The notes beneath the pieces were generated by a model that did not search any database, was not told where the DNA came from, and saw nothing but the letters and a program-made list of their open reading frames with translations. From positions 1-60,765 of the forward strand of contig USRX01000009.1 of the NCBI GenBank assembly GCA_900557275.1: a stretch of DNA of 60,765 nucleotides. Reading direction: 5' to 3'. Within the stretch, counting starts at the first letter, position 1, and the number at the start of each line of letters is the position of its first letter. This document shows, one piece after another, positions 37,849 through 46,403 of the stretch. The translations under genes were made by a program, and so were the position numbers. The stretch is from an uncultured Roseburia sp. (GTDB lineage: Bacteria > Bacillota_A > Clostridia > Lachnospirales > Lachnospiraceae).

Positions 37849-38427
37849 TTATGACTGTAACGACTGTTTTCCTGACACGCTTTCATACTCTGCTGCATTT
37901 ACCACACGATACAGCGGTTTTGCAATGGCAACAGATACGACTGCTTTGATCACATCTCCCACCAGGAACGGAACCAGACCTGTCAGAAGTGCTGCTTTCC
38001 AGTCAATGCCGGTTGCAACTTTCATCCAAGGTACGCCCACACCATAGATTACCGGGAATCCGATAGCAATCACGCAGATAATATTTCTGATCCAGTTATT
38101 TTTCTTTCCTCTTGCAAGAGAAATCAGGATAGCAGCAATCAGGTAACCAAAGATATATCCACCTGTCGGTCCTGCCAGCACACCAAAGCCTGCATTTCCA
38201 TTGGAAAATACCGGAAGACCTACTGCGCCAAGCAAGATCCAGATCACAACTGTAATTCCTGCTTTTTTCGGTTTCAGCAAAAGTGCGATCATATTAATGA
38301 TCAGCGTCTGTGCTGTAATCGGCACTGCGGAAAATGGAAGCCGTATGCTGATATAAGATGACACGCAGAGCAATGCCGCCAGCAGAGCCATCGTCGTCAG
38401 TTCCTGTACTGTAAATTTCTGTTTCAT
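37849..38427 (-). CDS. bioY: biotin transporter BioY (ECF S component)
   Basis: 192 residues with about six hydrophobic segments. The BioY signatures FSAVPITAQTL and GPTGGYIFGYL are present. It captures biotin for an ECF transporter or acts alone. GGGAGG precedes the ATG. The upstream promoter overlaps a BirA-like operator, so repression by biotin through BirA is likely. Confidence 0.93.
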   Translation of the reverse strand: MKQKFTVQELTTMALLAALLCVSSYISIRLPFSAVPITAQTLIINMIALLLKPKKAGITVVIWILLGAVGLPVFSNGNAGFGVLAGPTGGYIFGYLIAAILISLARGKKNNWIRNIICVIAIGFPVIYGVGVPWMKVATGIDWKAALLTGLVPFLVGDVIKAVVSVAIAKPLYRVVNAAEYESVSGKQSLQS

Positions 38428-38516
38428 GAATCAATTTCCTCCCTCTCATACAAATGCTTGCTTTCTATAGTTCCATTTGACTATATTCAGAAGTTCTGAA
38501 CCAGCATTTGAATGCT

Positions 38517-38545
38517 AGTATATTCCAATTGTTTTTATTTGTCAA
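38517..38545 (-). promoter_or_regulatory. bioYB promoter
   Basis: On the minus strand TTGACA (38545-38540), 17 bases, then TATACT (38522-38517). Confidence 0.7.
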
Positions 38546-38570
38546 CTTATTTGTTTTTAAAAGTTTACAT
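38538..38570. promoter_or_regulatory. probable BirA operator
   Basis: TTTGTCAAC, 16 bases, GTTTACAT resembles the BirA dyad (TTGTNAAC ... GTTNACAA) and overlaps the -35 box of bioY. Confidence 0.55.
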
Positions 38571-39011
38571 TTCGGTTGACATTTTACATAAAGGGAATCA
38601 TTTATCAACTCACTATTACAATAAAAGCAGTTATTACCAGACAGTTACCACTACATTTTATGATCGTTACAACATTCCATGATCAACAGCTAGATTCTAA
38701 ATACAACAACATATGATGGTTGTCATACCATGCATAAACATGATAAACTGTCGACAGATCACACCATAACGTGATTCCAAACAACGTAAAGTCGTGATTT
38801 TTTATTAAAAACATAATTGGTTTGCTCAAATGTCAGTACCTGTAATATATCATGAACAAAAACCTTCATGATCAACATTCGCCGTTTGCCAATCATGCAA
38901 GTATGTTGGCTTACTTGCGCTCATTACATCATAAATTCTGAGCATTAATAACAAACATTATGATTTAAACCAACAGATATACGATCAAATGTAATTTCAG
39001 GAGGATTTGAT
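38571..39011. other. intergenic region between bioY and the two-component system
   Basis: No gene seen. It holds several short dyads, the block CATGATCAACA twice (near 38679 and 38866), copy C of the dispersed hairpin repeat, and the ribosome site AGGAGG of the response regulator. Confidence 0.45.
38875..38933. repeat. dispersed hairpin repeat, copy C
   Basis: Nearly the same as copy A (7951-8010): ATTCGCCGTT, CAATCATGC, ATGTTGGC, TTGCGCTCATTA. The stem here is GCAAGTA/TACTTGC, seven perfect pairs. Confidence 0.65.
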
Positions 39012-39701
39012 ATGTTCCATATATTAGTAGCAGAAGATAACGATGCATATCGCAAACTGCTGCGTATCCATCTCGTCCGTGCCGGATACGAAGTATTTGA
39101 GGCAGGAAACGGTTCACAGGCACTGGATATCCTTGCCAACGAAACGATCCATCTTCTCATCGCAGATATCATGATGCCGGAAATGGATGGATTTGAACTG
39201 ACGTCACAGATCCGAAGCGCCAACTTTTCCCTTCCGATCCTGATCATATCGGCAAAAAATACATTAGATGATAAACGGGAAGGATTCAAGACTGGTGCAG
39301 ATGATTATATGACAAAACCCATCGATATGGACGAAATGCTACTGCGTGTAGAAGCCTTACTGCGCAGGGCACGACTTTCCAGTGAACATATCCTGACATT
39401 CAACGGATGCACATTGGACGAAGACACCCTTACGGTCTCATGGCAGCAGGAACAGGTCATATTACGGCAGAAAGAATTTTATCTGCTGCATACACTGCTT
39501 TCTTATCCGGGAAAAATATTTACAAGGCAAAACCTCATGGATGATATCTGGGGATTTGATTCTGAGACAGACCCACGAACGGTTGACGTGCACATTAAAC
39601 GACTGCGTGAAAAATTTTCCACGTTACCGTGTTTTGAGATTCAGACGATTCGCGGATTAGGTTACCGCGCTGTTGTTCCTGACAATCAGAATCAGGAATA
39701 A
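39012..39701 (+). CDS. OmpR/PhoB-family response regulator
   Basis: 229 residues. The receiver domain has the phosphoacceptor aspartate in LLIADIMMPEMDG, acidic residues in VAEDN and the lysine in MTKPIDMDE. The C-terminal winged helix is OmpR-type (FDSETDPRTVDVHIKRLREK). AGGAGG is 7 bases before the ATG. It pairs with the histidine kinase 183 bases downstream. The controlled genes are unknown. Confidence 0.94.
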   Translation: MFHILVAEDNDAYRKLLRIHLVRAGYEVFEAGNGSQALDILANETIHLLIADIMMPEMDGFELTSQIRSANFSLPILIISAKNTLDDKREGFKTGADDYMTKPIDMDEMLLRVEALLRRARLSSEHILTFNGCTLDEDTLTVSWQQEQVILRQKEFYLLHTLLSYPGKIFTRQNLMDDIWGFDSETDPRTVDVHIKRLREKFSTLPCFEIQTIRGLGYRAVVPDNQNQE

Positions 39702-39884
39702 TTATTATCTTTTATCAGTAATACTGCCTTACGAAAACGCCAAAATAAAAATGTTTGTGAAAAACTTTATCAACGAAAATATCTACGTTATCCAAAACGG
39801 ATTATCTAACAAAGATTCGTATAAATAATACATTTCACATTGTACTTTATCATTGCCGGAACAAGGCAGCCGAATGGAGATTTT

Positions 39885-40919
39885 ATGAAGAAAATACGAC
39901 GCAGACTAACACTTATCTTAATACTTACAATCATCATATCTTCCACCGCGACAGTGGTACTGACCTGCCTCATGCAAGGAGGAACATTTTTTTCCAGAAA
40001 AGAGATTCCAGTACTTTTTTATGTCTATGCATTTAAAGACATGATTTTATTTGCCCTTACGATCATTTTACTGCTGTGTTTTGTCTTTACCATCAGTAAG
40101 CGGACATCCACTCCTATCGTGGAACTTTCCAATGCCGCCAAAGAGCTTGCCAAAGGAAATTTTGATGTGCATATTGAAGAATCCGGACGAAAAGACGAAC
40201 TGGGCGACCTTGAAAAACAGTTTAATGTCATGATCCGCGAACTGAGAAGCAATGAATATCTGAAAAAAGATTTTATATCCAATGTATCCCATGAATTCAA
40301 AACACCGCTTTCACTGATCAATGGATATGGAAAGCTTCTGACCGAGCCGGATATCACACCAGAAGAAAGACAGGAATATGCCGAACTGATCGTACAGCAG
40401 AGCAGCCATCTTTCAGAACTGACCAGTAATATCCTGAAACTGTCCAAACTGAACAATGATACGATCCAGGTTAATTGTACTCCTTTTGCGTTGGATGAAC
40501 AGATCCGGCAGACAATCCTTTTTTTTCAGCCCAAATGGGACAGCAAGCAGATTCGCTTTCAACTGCATCTGCCAACTGCTATCTATCAGGGCGATGCATC
40601 ACTGCTTCGTGAAATCTGGCTGAATATTTTGGACAATGCCATTAAATTTTCCCCGGAAAATGGTCTGATAGACATAAGTCTCCTGTCCACGACCTACACC
40701 TATGTCATTTACATCCGGGATCAGGGACCAGGTATGGATAAAAAGACCCGGGCACATATTTTTGAACAGTTTTATCAGGGGGATACTTCCCATAAAAAAG
40801 ATGGCACCGGGCTTGGGCTGTCCATCGCATTGAAAATCGCACAGCTGCACGGTGGTAAGATTGACTGCACCAGCACTCCCGGCAAGGGAACTACTTTTAC
40901 GATATATCTGCGGAAATGA
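39885..40919 (+). CDS. membrane sensor histidine kinase
   Basis: 344 residues from the ATG at 39885, which has GGAG 5 bases upstream. Two membrane segments (TLILILTIIISSTATVVL and DMILFALTIILLLCFVF) flank only a short outer loop, so sensing may be within the membrane. Then come HAMP, the phospho-His box FISNVSHEFKTPLSLI and the ATPase boxes NILDNAIKFSPE, RDQGPGMD and GTGLGLSIA. It is the partner of the response regulator just upstream. Confidence 0.93.
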   Translation: MKKIRRRLTLILILTIIISSTATVVLTCLMQGGTFFSRKEIPVLFYVYAFKDMILFALTIILLLCFVFTISKRTSTPIVELSNAAKELAKGNFDVHIEESGRKDELGDLEKQFNVMIRELRSNEYLKKDFISNVSHEFKTPLSLINGYGKLLTEPDITPEERQEYAELIVQQSSHLSELTSNILKLSKLNNDTIQVNCTPFALDEQIRQTILFFQPKWDSKQIRFQLHLPTAIYQGDASLLREIWLNILDNAIKFSPENGLIDISLLSTTYTYVIYIRDQGPGMDKKTRAHIFEQFYQGDTSHKKDGTGLGLSIALKIAQLHGGKIDCTSTPGKGTTFTIYLRK

Positions 40920-40953
40920 TCTATCTATATAAAATATTACTTCAAAAGCAAAA

Positions 40954-41655
40954 TCATATATGCTTTACTTTTACCATATCACATACATACAATACATCTT
41001 CTGCTACACGAAAACGCACATCAAATCCAGCATATGGAAAACCATATACCCGTTCCGGATCTTTGTGATACGAAGGACGAGGATCCTGAGAGAGAACTTC
41101 CAGCAATGCCGCTCTTTTTTCTTCCGGCAACAGCTGCTGAAGTTCTTCCGACATCTCCACGCTTAAACGATACTCCTTTTTTTCTTCGGCAAAGCCTCCG
41201 GCGGCTTCCGGATGACTGTCCACATAAGGCAGGTATGGTTTGATATCAAAAATCGGCGTTCCATCTACCAGATCTGCTCCACTGATCCACAAAACCGACC
41301 CTAACTTCGAATCCTGCTCTACCTTTTCCAGTTTCACAGAAGACAATCCCATTGCATTTGGCCGAAAGGGCGAACGGGTGGCAAATACTCCAACCCTTGT
41401 ATTTCCGCCAAGACGCGGTGGTCTTACCGTAGCTGACCAGTTTGTATGCTGTTTATTTTCCGAAAACTGCCAGATCAGCCAGAGATGGGAATACTGCTCT
41501 ATCCCCCGCAACGCATCCGGATTTCTGTACTCCGGCTCAAATACAACTTTTGACAGCACATGTTCTGCCAGTCCACTCTGCCTCGGAACCCCAAATTTTG
41601 TAGGAAAATCATTCTGAATCCTTGCGATTATTTTCATTTTTATTATTTCTGCCAT
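40954..41655 (-). CDS. trmO: tRNA (t6A37) N6-methyltransferase TrmO
   Basis: 233 residues from the ATG at 41655 (AAAGGA upstream). UPF0066/TrmO beta-barrel fold with RLGGNTRVGVFATRSPFRPNAMGLS and LVDGTPIFDIKPYLPYVD. It methylates threonylcarbamoyl-adenosine at position 37 of some tRNAs, using S-adenosylmethionine. It converges with the kinase gene. Confidence 0.9.
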   Translation of the reverse strand: MAEIIKMKIIARIQNDFPTKFGVPRQSGLAEHVLSKVVFEPEYRNPDALRGIEQYSHLWLIWQFSENKQHTNWSATVRPPRLGGNTRVGVFATRSPFRPNAMGLSSVKLEKVEQDSKLGSVLWISGADLVDGTPIFDIKPYLPYVDSHPEAAGGFAEEKKEYRLSVEMSEELQQLLPEEKRAALLEVLSQDPRPSYHKDPERVYGFPYAGFDVRFRVAEDVLYVCDMVKVKHI

Positions 41656-41989
41656 ATTCAATTCCTTTTCTAATTGTCAGTCCGAATAAACTTTTCAATA
41701 TTCTTCCATTTGTTTGCTCTTTTGTCTGAAAAATTCTGTAAAAATTCTTTTGTCTATGTTACAATATTTTATAAGAAAAAGATATATGTATGTTCAAATC
41801 ACAAACCATATACTCCGAAAATCTCCTAAAATAAAGTTTTCTGAGATTCATTTTCTATTCAATGACATTTCCACAATATGTGTACTGTAATACAACGGAA
41901 AAATAGAATCAGAATATTAGAAAGATAGCCAGAACGATTTATTGAAGGAATTTTCCGGGAGTACACAACATACATGAGGGAGAATTTTT
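41656..41989. other. intergenic region upstream of the cytidylate-kinase-like gene
   Basis: AT-rich. It must hold the promoters of two divergent genes, but I see no strong match. No gene. Confidence 0.4.
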
Positions 41990-42970
41990 ATGTCAGACAT
42001 CATTACCGATCGTGAGCTTGCGAGCCGCATCTACGATCTCGATACAAAAGTATATCAGGCCACCGGCAGTTCACTGGGGAAAACGCTGCCAGCTGAAAAG
42101 GAAGCTTCCATCAATCAGCTGATCCATCTTATGAAAACGGATAAAGATAAGATCCTGAAACAGGAAATGATCCTGATTTCCAATATGCTGAAAACCATCG
42201 AATGCTCCCATTCCTATAAAGCTCTCGCAAAAGAATATTTTGAGCTGGAAGAAGCTTTAAAAAACTTCGACCCCAAGATTTATTATCTGACTTCCGCACT
42301 TGGGCGTATTGAAGAAACAGCCCGTCCATTTCCAAAGGATAAAAAACTGATCATCTGCATCAGCCGCCAGTATGGATGCCGCGGACAGGAAACTGGCATT
42401 TATCTTGCCCGAAAAACCGGACTTCCTTACTACGATAAAGATATTCTAAACAAAGCAAGCAAGTCACTTGGTTTTATTGATGATACCATTGCCGATCCTT
42501 ACGATCGACCTGACACAAAAGACAACAGTGTACGGATGCCTTTATTTACAAAATTAGGTTCTCCTTCTTTTGACAAACTGTATTTTGCCCAGCGCAAAGT
42601 CATTCAGAAAATGGCAGAAGAAAGCAGCTGTATCTTCCTCGGACGCTGTGCTGACCAGGTTCTTGAACAGCTTATGATACCGCATATTTCCATCTTTTTA
42701 TGCGCACCTCTGGAAGAACGGATCAAAGTAGAAATGGAGCGCAGCAATGTAGACAGCGTACAGGCCCGTAAAAATATTGCCGGCATCGACCGGTATCGTT
42801 CCGCATTTTACAAATTCTATACAGGAAAGACATGGGGGGCTTCCGAACAATACGACGCCTGCCTGAATACCGCATTTTACGGAGTAGAAGGAAGCGTGGA
42901 GCTGATTCTTCATATGATTCATATGCGTTTAAAAGATACTTCTGTAAATAATCCGGGCTCTGACAAATGA
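41990..42970 (+). CDS. cytidylate-kinase-like family protein with extra N-terminal domain
   Basis: 326 residues. The C-terminal 200 form a nucleoside-monophosphate-kinase-like fold: IICISRQYGCRGQETG replaces the usual P-loop near residue 118, with LPYYDKDIL, CIFLGRCADQVL and an arginine-rich lid (RSNVDSVQARKNI). The first 115 residues are helical and not part of standard cytidylate kinase. The family (AAA_26 type) is common in Clostridia, and its phosphoacceptor is unproven. GAGGGAG precedes the ATG. Confidence 0.82.
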   Translation: MSDIITDRELASRIYDLDTKVYQATGSSLGKTLPAEKEASINQLIHLMKTDKDKILKQEMILISNMLKTIECSHSYKALAKEYFELEEALKNFDPKIYYLTSALGRIEETARPFPKDKKLIICISRQYGCRGQETGIYLARKTGLPYYDKDILNKASKSLGFIDDTIADPYDRPDTKDNSVRMPLFTKLGSPSFDKLYFAQRKVIQKMAEESSCIFLGRCADQVLEQLMIPHISIFLCAPLEERIKVEMERSNVDSVQARKNIAGIDRYRSAFYKFYTGKTWGASEQYDACLNTAFYGVEGSVELILHMIHMRLKDTSVNNPGSDK

Positions 42971-43038
42971 AAACGCCATATAAGGAAGCAATTTAAAAAA
43001 CGCATCAAAATAAAACTTTATGGGCGTTGCAAGGGCAA

Positions 43039-43085
43039 GAAAGACAGAGTATAAGGCAAGGATGCTTTTTACTCTGTCTTTCTTT
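43039..43085 (+). terminator. terminator after the kinase-like gene
   Basis: GAAAGACAGAGTA and TACTCTGTCTTTC form a perfect 13-bp stem with an 18-base loop and a short T-run after it. Confidence 0.7.
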
Positions 43086-43238
43086 ATGTCAAAATTAAAT
43101 ATGTCTTTCTGTTATCGTATCCTATTGGATATTGTGCGATTTACGGATACAATGTGCCGATATATTAAGCGGCTAAAAAAGCAGATGGCTGGCTACATAA
43201 TTACAAATTATATTTATCAAAAGTGAAATCAAAAGAAA

Positions 43239-43667
43239 CTACTGAGCAAGTATACCGTCCATATCATCAATTAAGTCCTGCAAAGTAATAGAATCCATCT
43301 GTTTCTGCATTGCTTCCTGTATTGAAAAGAGCCTGCAATCCAGTACAGCATGAACATTTTTACCGACAGGACATTCCGGGTTAGGATTTTCGTGGAAATG
43401 AAATAACATTTCCTCTTTCTCAACAGCGTTAAAGACATCCATTAGAGTAATGTCCTTTGGATCTTTCGCAAGGGAAGCACCGCCTTCCCCCGCTTTTACC
43501 GTAACAAGCCCGGCTGTTTTCAACTGTCCAAGCGTATTTCGTATAATGACGGGATTTACATTTACACTTCCGGCAAGGAATGTGGATGTTGTCTTTTCCT
43601 TGCCCTCAAATTCAACGATTGCTAACAATATATGTACGGCAATCGGAAGTCTTGAAGAAAATTGCAT
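43239..43667 (-). CDS. Rrf2-family transcriptional regulator
   Basis: 142 residues from the ATG at 43667 with GAGGTGG upstream. The Rrf2 winged helix is visible (LPIAVHILLAIVEFEG, NPVIIRNTLGQLKTAGLV, GGASLAKDPKDITL). Two cysteines (CPVG and CRLF) could hold a redox or Fe-S signal. It is divergent from a NAD(P)-binding protein gene, the same arrangement as ywnA-ywnB of Bacillus. The shared promoter region has matching dyads. Confidence 0.9.
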   Translation of the reverse strand: MQFSSRLPIAVHILLAIVEFEGKEKTTSTFLAGSVNVNPVIIRNTLGQLKTAGLVTVKAGEGGASLAKDPKDITLMDVFNAVEKEEMLFHFHENPNPECPVGKNVHAVLDCRLFSIQEAMQKQMDSITLQDLIDDMDGILAQ

Positions 43668-43696
43668 ATAAGCCACCTCGCATTTCTATCGGTTTA

Positions 43697-43836
43697 ATTA
43701 TATGCGAAATGCGATGTAATGTCAATAATTACACCTTAAAAACAGGTCGAAAAATTTTTTAAAAAGTTTTCGATGTAAGTCTTGACATTACAACATAACT
43801 GCATTATAATATCGTTGTAATCAATATGGTTACAAC
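43697..43836. promoter_or_regulatory. divergent promoters with Rrf2-type dyads
   Basis: For the regulator (minus) TTGACA at 43725-43720 and TATAAT at 43702-43697, 17 bases apart; the dyad TGTAAT...ATTACA (43715-43733) covers the -35. For the plus-strand gene TTGACA at 43782-43787 and TATAAT at 43805-43810, also 17 bases apart. Half-sites TTACAAC (43788), GTTGTAA (43814) and TTACAAC (43830) surround the -10; the last two form a 23-base dyad. Confidence 0.7.
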
Positions 43837-43864
43837 AAAAAATACTTTACTGGAGGTATTCAAA

Positions 43865-44494
43865 ATGAAAGTAGCAGTAGTTTGTGCCAACGGCAGAGTT
43901 GGCAGGTTAGTTGTGAAAGAGGCCATCAACAGAGGGCTGGATGTAACAGCAATCGCAAAAGGTGAGAATAAGACAGCAATAAAGAAATATGTCTGCAAGG
44001 ATCTGTTTGATTTGACCACTGCAGATTTAGAAGGCTTTGATGTTGTTGTTGACGCTTTCGGTGCTTGGGCAGAGGAAGAACTCCCGAATCACACCAAGTC
44101 TCTGATGCACCTTTGCGACATCCTTTCCGGCAAAAAGACCCGCTTGGTAATTGTCGGAGGAGCAGGCAGCCTGTATGTCAATAAGGAGCATACCGCAGTT
44201 GTATCCGACGGTCCGGATTTCCCACCGCAGTTTTTGCCACTGGCGAAAGCACAGGGCAAAGCGCTTGAAGAACTGAGGGGGAGAAACGATGTGCAGTGGA
44301 CATTTATCAGCCCTGCCGGTGATTTCCAAGCCGAAGGCGAGAGAACAGGCAAGTATATTCTCGCAGGTGAGGAGCTTACCTTGAACAGCCGTGGGGAAAG
44401 CATTATCAGCTATGCCGACTATGCGACCGCTATGGTTGATGAAATTACCAAAGGAAATCATATTCAGCAGCGTATCAGCGTTGTCAGAAAATAA
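43865..44494 (+). CDS. NAD(P)-binding Rossmann protein, YwnB-like
   Basis: 209 residues from the ATG at 43865 (GGAGG upstream). Atypical short-chain dehydrogenase/epimerase: the N-terminal dinucleotide motif reads VVCANGRVGRLVVKEA. Later come DVVVDAFGAW, RLVIVGGAGSLYV and WTFISPAGDF. Relatives act as flavin or quinone reductases or as NADPH sensors. It is probably repressed by the divergent Rrf2 protein. Confidence 0.87.
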   Translation: MKVAVVCANGRVGRLVVKEAINRGLDVTAIAKGENKTAIKKYVCKDLFDLTTADLEGFDVVVDAFGAWAEEELPNHTKSLMHLCDILSGKKTRLVIVGGAGSLYVNKEHTAVVSDGPDFPPQFLPLAKAQGKALEELRGRNDVQWTFISPAGDFQAEGERTGKYILAGEELTLNSRGESIISYADYATAMVDEITKGNHIQQRISVVRK

Positions 44495-44529
44495 TCAATA
44501 AGCATTTTACTGTTTTTCAAAAGCAGTAA

Positions 44530-44625
44530 ATTTATCAGACTGCCGATAACCCTGTTTTTGAGGTGTTCTATCTGTCCGACGCAAAAGCGGTTATTGCTGA
44601 TTTCTCCGGCAACCCGCCCAGATAA
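44530..44625 (+). pseudogene. C-terminal relic of a PPOX-like flavoprotein gene
   Basis: An open stretch of 31 codons between stops translates as IYQTADNPVFEVFYLSDAKA then VIADFSGNPPR. It has no start codon or ribosome site. The EVFYL-DA-A...F pattern resembles the C-terminus of pyridoxamine-5'-phosphate-oxidase-like FMN-binding proteins. I read it as the leftover end of a deleted gene. Confidence 0.5.
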
Positions 44626-44654
44626 TACACATTCTAATCTCGTAGGTTTACATT

Positions 44655-44752
44655 TATCTTCGGGGCATGGTGAAATTCCCGACCGGCAGTAAAGTCTGCG
44701 AACCGCAAAGCGGCCGAAACGGTCTGTCCTATGCGAGCGATAGTAAAGAGAG
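44655..44752 (+). ncRNA. FMN-riboswitch-like leader, incomplete or variant
   Basis: The 5' half matches the RFN element very closely: TATCTTCGGGGCATGGTGAA, then ATTCCCGACCGGCAGTAAAG, then TCTGCGA. After a CCGC-AAA-GCGG hairpin the 3' half is reduced: the usual GGTGNGATTCC segment (P5) is missing, and the last conserved block appears only as CCGAAACGGTCTG. It ends right at the ribosome site (AGAGAGG) of the macrodomain gene, so a translational switch is possible if it still binds a ligand. Confidence 0.7.
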
Positions 44753-44758
44753 GATAAT

Positions 44759-45538
44759 ATGACACAAACAGAAAAAAGATTATTCCTTATACAAGAACTA
44801 TTGAAAGAGCAACCGCAGTATTCCAAAATGGAAATTCCATCGAATGAGCAGAAACAAAAAGTCCTGCTGCGCTCCCTTTTTAATATCCGTATGCCTTTAC
44901 CTGTCAATGATGCGTTTTTAGATGTGCAAAATGCTTATCTGCAAGAGGAAATACGGCGAAAGGGAATTACAAAACTTACCGAATTACAGCCTATCCGAAA
45001 AGGATTATATCTTTGGCGGGGTGACATTACCACGCTGGAGTGCGACGCTATTGTAAATGCCGCCAACAGCCAAATGCTTGGCTGCTTCTGCCCCAATCAC
45101 GGTTGTATTGATAATGCCATTCATACATTTTCAGGTATACAGCTTCGGTTAGCTTGTTCAGACATTATGAAACAGCAGGGACACGAAGAAGAAACAGGCA
45201 CAGCCAAAATAACGCTTGCCTATAACCTGCCCTGTCAATACGTTATTCACACAGTCGGCCCTATTGTTCGTGGGTGGCTTACAAAAAAGGATAAAAAAAT
45301 GCTTGTGTCCTGCTATCGCTCCTGCTTGGAGCTGGCAGAGCAAAAGGGGCTCAAGAGTATTGCATTTTGCTGTATTTCTACGGGAGAGTTTCATTTTCCA
45401 AATGATAAGGCGGCAGAGATTGCTATTCAGACCGTAAAAAACTTCAAAGCACAAGCACACAGCGAAATAGAGGTGATTTTTAATGTTTTCAAGGATATTG
45501 ACTACAAAATCTATCGGGAATTACTCGGAGCAAATTAA
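44759..45538 (+). CDS. zinc-dependent macrodomain protein-ADP-ribose hydrolase
   Basis: 259 residues. A helical N-terminal extension of about 80 residues is followed by a macrodomain: GDITTLECDAIVNAANSQML (about 89-107), then the cysteine/histidine zinc site CFCPNHGC (109-116) with CIDNAIH, and YVIHTVGPIV. This subgroup is known to accompany SirTM sirtuins and to remove ADP-ribose from their targets. AGAGAGG precedes the ATG. Its last 56 bases overlap the sirtuin gene. Confidence 0.9.
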   Translation: MTQTEKRLFLIQELLKEQPQYSKMEIPSNEQKQKVLLRSLFNIRMPLPVNDAFLDVQNAYLQEEIRRKGITKLTELQPIRKGLYLWRGDITTLECDAIVNAANSQMLGCFCPNHGCIDNAIHTFSGIQLRLACSDIMKQQGHEEETGTAKITLAYNLPCQYVIHTVGPIVRGWLTKKDKKMLVSCYRSCLELAEQKGLKSIAFCCISTGEFHFPNDKAAEIAIQTVKNFKAQAHSEIEVIFNVFKDIDYKIYRELLGAN

Positions 45539-46403
45539 AGAGCTGAAAAATGAGATTGAAACAGCCGACGCTATTGTGATCGGCGCAGGCGCAGGGATGT
45601 CTGCGTCCGCAGGAATGCGTTATGACGGTGAACGTTTTGAGAGATATTTTTCAGACTTTCATAAGAAATATGGAATCAGAGATATTTATTCAGGAGGCTT
45701 TTATCCTTATGAAACACTCGAAGAATACTGGGCGTGGTGGTCACGGCATATTTTTGTAAATCGTTATGATGTCGATATTGGAAAGCCTTATACCGACCTG
45801 TTGAAGCTGGTAAAAGATAAGGATTATTTTGTGCTTACCACAAATGTGGATCACCAGTTTCAGTTGGCCGGTTTTGATAAAAAGCGGCTATTTTATACGC
45901 AGGGAGATTACGGCTTGTGGCAATGCTCCAAACCATGCCATCAAAAAACCTATGACAATGAGGAAATCGTCCGGCAAATGGTAGCTGAGCAAAAGGATAT
46001 GAAAATCCCCACAGAGTTGATACCTAAATGCCCGGTATGCGGAGCACCAATGACAATGAACCTCCGCAGCGATATGACTTTTGTTCAGGACGAGGGTTGG
46101 TATTCTGCTTCCAATTGCTATGACGATTTTATCCGCCGACACAAAGACTTGCATATTTTGTTTCTGGAACTTGGTGTAGGCGCAAATACCCCGGTTATCA
46201 TTAAGTATCCGTTTTGGCAGATGACCGCCAAAAACCCTAATGCCACTTATGCTTGTATCAATTACGGCGAGGCGTTTTGTCCGCAGGAAATTAAAAAACA
46301 ATCCGTTTGTATCAATAGGGATATTTCTGCGGTATTGGATGATTTAAAATATTTGCACCTGAATCATCCTGATTCTAAAAAAGTCATGGGGAGAAAAGCA
46401 TAA
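45483..46403 (+). CDS. SirTM-type ADP-ribosylating sirtuin
   Basis: 306 residues. The NAD-binding motif is VIGAGAGMSASAGMRYDG (about 32-49). Catalytic-site asparagine and aspartate lie in TTNVDHQ (about 119-125). The residue that is a histidine in deacetylating sirtuins is a glutamine here (YTQGDYG, about 140), a hallmark of SirTM proteins, which ADP-ribosylate lipoylated GcvH-like carriers. Zinc cysteines are CSKPC and CPVCG. The start has GAGGTG 7 bases upstream inside the macrodomain gene. GcvH-L and LplA2 genes, usually next to SirTM, are absent from the window. Confidence 0.9.
   Translation: MFSRILTTKSIGNYSEQIKELKNEIETADAIVIGAGAGMSASAGMRYDGERFERYFSDFHKKYGIRDIYSGGFYPYETLEEYWAWWSRHIFVNRYDVDIGKPYTDLLKLVKDKDYFVLTTNVDHQFQLAGFDKKRLFYTQGDYGLWQCSKPCHQKTYDNEEIVRQMVAEQKDMKIPTELIPKCPVCGAPMTMNLRSDMTFVQDEGWYSASNCYDDFIRRHKDLHILFLELGVGANTPVIIKYPFWQMTAKNPNATYACINYGEAFCPQEIKKQSVCINRDISAVLDDLKYLHLNHPDSKKVMGRKA

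Noticed and set aside
43020..43226. Plus-strand frame of 68 residues after the kinase-like gene
   Set aside because: It contains the terminator hairpin at 43039-43082 and has no ribosome site.
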